Assembly: GCA_044870185.1 (NCBI GenBank)
Contig: JBIOYL010000110.1
Coordinates: 1 to 5,272 of the forward strand
Source: JBIOYL01 sp044870185
GTDB lineage: Bacteria > Actinomycetota > CALGFH01
Direction: 5' to 3'
Length of the DNA: 5,272 nucleotides
Shown: positions 5,267-5,272 of the stretch, piece after piece
Numbering within the stretch: the stretch's first letter is position 1
Layout: each line of letters starts with the position of its first letter
Notes under the pieces: model-generated
Databases searched by the model: none
What the model saw: only the letters and a program-made list of their open reading frames with translations
Told to the model about the DNA's origin: nothing
Made by a program: the position numbers and the translations under genes

Positions 5267-5272
5267 CCCCTT
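5267..5272 (-). promoter_or_regulatory. Shine-Dalgarno sequence for tuf (at window edge)
   Basis: AAGGGG on the minus strand, 9 nt upstream of the tuf ATG at 5257. It supports the ATG over the adjacent GTG at 5260, which would leave only 6 nt. The window ends here, so the motif may extend further. Confidence 0.5.

Overview
The window holds one continuous, single-direction run of translation genes, all on the minus strand. In transcription order (right to left) they are tuf (EF-Tu), rpsJ (S10), rplC (L3), rplD (L4), rplW (L23), rplB (L2), rpsS (S19), rplV (L22) and the first part of rpsC (S3). This is the end of the str operon (tuf) joined directly to the first eight genes of the universal S10 ribosomal protein operon. 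The long plus-strand reading frames are high-GC shadows of these genes.

Organism: G+C is clearly high. From memory of the families, the proteins look actinobacterial. The L2 C-terminus carries KPEGRTR followed by RRRRKG. EF-Tu has AITKVLH, TDKRHYAHVD, LDQGQAGDN and GAGRVIKILK. L3 has the GACATPGR loop and S3 begins MGQKVSPYGFRLGVTTDWKS. I lean towards a deep or uncultured actinobacterial lineage but cannot place it further. The window is probably a whole short metagenomic contig, because its left end is sequencing adapter and its right end lies only 15 nt upstream of the tuf ATG.

Layout from the left: 1-18 is Illumina adapter, not genome. Positions 19-580 are rpsC lacking its 3' end. Then come rplV (580-921), rpsS (930-1211), rplB (1255-2085), rplW (2087-2374), rplD (2371-3087), rplC (3087-3749), rpsJ (3746-4057) and tuf (4067-5257). 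Genes overlap by 1 or 4 nt (ATGA, GTGA, TGATG, TAGTG) or are 1-43 nt apart. The longest gene-free stretch is the 43 nt between rplB and rpsS, and I see no terminator, promoter or RNA gene. The set is probably one polycistronic, translationally coupled transcript whose promoter lies beyond the right edge, upstream of fusA/tuf.

I found no unknown system. Points worth a second look are the adapter artefact that replaces the end of S3, a sharp codon-usage break between tuf and the ribosomal genes (gene conversion, transfer or chimeric assembly), the tuf-rpsJ junction with no S10 leader and no Shine-Dalgarno sequence, a His-to-Leu change in the L2 DHPHGGGEG motif, and an acidic C-terminal tail on L4.
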